From Streptomyces sp. NBC_01551 (lineage in GTDB: Bacteria; Actinomycetota; Actinomycetes; Streptomycetales; Streptomycetaceae), in the NCBI RefSeq assembly GCF_026339935.1, contig NZ_JAPEPX010000001.1, positions 5,297,501 through 5,361,500 of the forward strand: a stretch of DNA of 64,000 bases. Direction: 5' to 3'. Below the pieces are notes generated by a model, which saw nothing but the letters and a program-made list of their open reading frames with translations, did no database searches and was not told where the DNA came from. Below are positions 62,877 to 64,000 of this stretch, piece after piece. A program made the translations under genes and the position numbers. Each line of letters opens with the position of its first letter. Positions within the stretch are counted from its first letter, which is position 1.

Positions 62877-63653
62877 TCAGGTGGCCGGGGCCGGGTGGAG
62901 TTGGTCGGCCAGCCAGGTGGGGATGCCGCCCAGGAGGTGGAACAGGCGGCGGGCCTCCGCGCGGAGCCGGGCGGCTTCCGGTTCCGGCTCGGCCTCGGCG
63001 AGGGCGGCCAGCGCGGGGGCCGTGCCGACCAGGAACCCCAGGTCCTCCCGGATGCGCAGCGACTCCGCGAAGCCCTTGCGGGCCTCCGCCACCTCCCCGT
63101 CCCGGAGGGACAGCGCCGCCAGGTGCCGCCACGTGAAGGACAGCAGCAGGGTGTCGCCGTGGGCCAACGCGCCGGCGTGGGCGCGACGGTACGCCGGACG
63201 GGCCGACTGCGGGGCGTCCGCGAGGTGTTCCGCGACCAGGCCCCGGCGGAAGTCCAGCAGCGGGCGGGTCCGCGAGCCCGGGGAAAGCAGGGCCGCCGCC
63301 CGCCCCAGGGCGGACCGGGCCTCGTCCGAGCGGTCGCGGACGCCCAGAACGGTGGCCGCGTACGCCAGCTGGCCCCGCTCGCACGCCGCCGCGCCCCGCT
63401 CGTCGTCGTCCCGCGCCACCGCCTCCGCGACCCGCAGCGCGTCCTCCGCCTCGGCCCAGCCCTGCCCGGTGAACAGGCACCGCTCGACCAGCAGCGCGGT
63501 GCGCTGCACGGCCGCCCCCGCGCTGCCCACGTGCGGCGTCAGCAGGGCCGCCGCGTCGGTCCAACAGCCGCGCGAGCGCAGCCGCCATATCGCCCGCTGG
63601 AGGGGGTCGTCTCCCCCGGTAGTTCCGGCACCGGACATGGCGGTGTCCGCCAC
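62877..63653 (-). CDS. Helical repeat-like regulatory protein, unknown function
   Basis: 258 residues, mainly helices in a pattern like tetratricopeptide repeats: QRTALLVERCLFTGQGWAEA, AACERGQLAYAATVLGVRDRSDEAR, FTWRHLAALSLRDGEVAEAR. No enzyme motif is visible. Such proteins usually mediate protein contacts. GTG at 63653 is chosen because GGGGAGGG lies 5 nt upstream; an in-frame ATG is at 63638. Monocistronic. Function unknown. Confidence 0.72.
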   Translation of the reverse strand: MADTAMSGAGTTGGDDPLQRAIWRLRSRGCWTDAAALLTPHVGSAGAAVQRTALLVERCLFTGQGWAEAEDALRVAEAVARDDDERGAAACERGQLAYAATVLGVRDRSDEARSALGRAAALLSPGSRTRPLLDFRRGLVAEHLADAPQSARPAYRRAHAGALAHGDTLLLSFTWRHLAALSLRDGEVAEARKGFAESLRIREDLGFLVGTAPALAALAEAEPEPEAARLRAEARRLFHLLGGIPTWLADQLHPAPAT

Positions 63654-63819
63654 ATTGCCCTCCCCAAAGCAACCAAGCAGCACGTCTTCGAGCCCTGGGG
63701 CGAAATGAGAGCACGGATCGCCTTGATCGGCCAAGGGGTCGGGTGAACCTTTTCACAAAGTCCGGATGCCGCATCAGGCGCCCCCGACCGGCCCTCGACC
63801 GGCGCCCGACCGTATCGGC

Positions 63820-64000
63820 TCAGCTCATCCGCAGTGCGAGGAAGAAGTCGAGCTTGTCCTCCAGCCGCGACAGGTCCCGACCCGTCAACTGCTCGATTCG
63901 CCCGACCCGGTAGCGCAGCGTGTTGACATGCAGGTGCAGCCGCGTCGCGCACCGCGTCCAGGAACCGTCGCAGTCCAAGAACGCCTCCAGGGTCGGGATG
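63820..64000 (-). CDS. PucR-family regulator, C-terminal fragment cut by the window edge
   Basis: Only the last 59 codons and the stop lie in the window. TLEAFLDCDGSWTRCATRLH and VNTLRYRVGRIEQLTGRDLS form the helix-turn-helix found at the C-terminus of PucR/CdaR-type regulators (purine catabolism or sugar diacid control in other bacteria). The N-terminal sensor is outside, so ligand and targets cannot be told. Confidence 0.85.
   Translation of the reverse strand, partial: IPTLEAFLDCDGSWTRCATRLHLHVNTLRYRVGRIEQLTGRDLSRLEDKLDFFLALRMS

Overview
The window is a 64 kb piece of chromosome from a high-GC actinomycete, almost certainly a Streptomyces. Coding regions have near-saturated GC in the third codon position, many genes start with GTG (one with TTG), and several families are typical of the genus: an SAV2148-like HEPN protein, a DUF2637 membrane protein, a DUF1707-FHA protein, a sugar ABC importer with no ATPase of its own, and an RRHVDL-type leader peptide before sulfite reductase. 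I see no integrase, transposase, CRISPR array or large secondary-metabolite cluster. Most of it reads as ordinary chromosome with one long metabolic operon and a few unusual loci.

Layout. 1-3.7 kb: the 3' part of a secreted phospholipase C, an alpha/beta hydrolase, tRNA-His(GTG) with a strong terminator, and a lone CTP-synthase-type amidotransferase domain. 3.8-20 kb: glgX, treY and treZ lie on the minus strand (glycogen debranching, then conversion of maltodextrin ends to trehalose), interleaved with an M24 peptidase and its LysR regulator, an FHA protein, GNAT and VOC proteins, an M14 carboxypeptidase, a dihydrolipoamide dehydrogenase divergent from a second LysR gene, and an MFS transporter. 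Three gene pairs here overlap tail to tail. 20-28 kb: the HEPN protein and a DEDDh exonuclease, an APH-fold kinase, a three-gene sugar ABC importer, and a macrolide-type glycosyltransferase whose promoter carries a perfect 14-bp palindrome, followed by a DUF1697 gene.

28-32.8 kb: a cytoplasmic trypsin-like protease fused to a DNA/RNA non-specific endonuclease (the most unusual protein here), an aldo/keto reductase, a ketopantoate reductase-like protein and a small secreted protein. 32.8-42.5 kb: a long minus-strand sulfur operon reading leader peptide, sulfite reductase, zinc-ribbon small protein, cysH, cysC, cysD, cysN, ssuA-, ssuB- and ssuC-like genes, and a sirohydrochlorin chelatase. It encodes substrate uptake, sulfate activation, APS reduction, sulfite reduction and the siroheme cofactor step.

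42.8-64 kb: a GNAT protein, a GAF-domain regulator, an AidB-like acyl-CoA dehydrogenase divergent from a BrkB/YihY membrane protein, a short upstream ORF with two hairpins before rsgA, Streptomyces-type intergenic repeats, a PPOX flavoprotein, a DUF456 membrane protein, a LuxR/TrmB-like regulator divergent from a large secreted subtilisin, a PP2C-like protein, poxB-type pyruvate oxidase, an RsbW-like ATPase, the DUF2637 protein, a FhuF-type ferric reductase behind an iron box, a GntR regulator, a repeat-like helical protein, and the C-terminal end of a PucR-type regulator cut by the window edge.

Functions are inferred by reading motifs; no database search was run.
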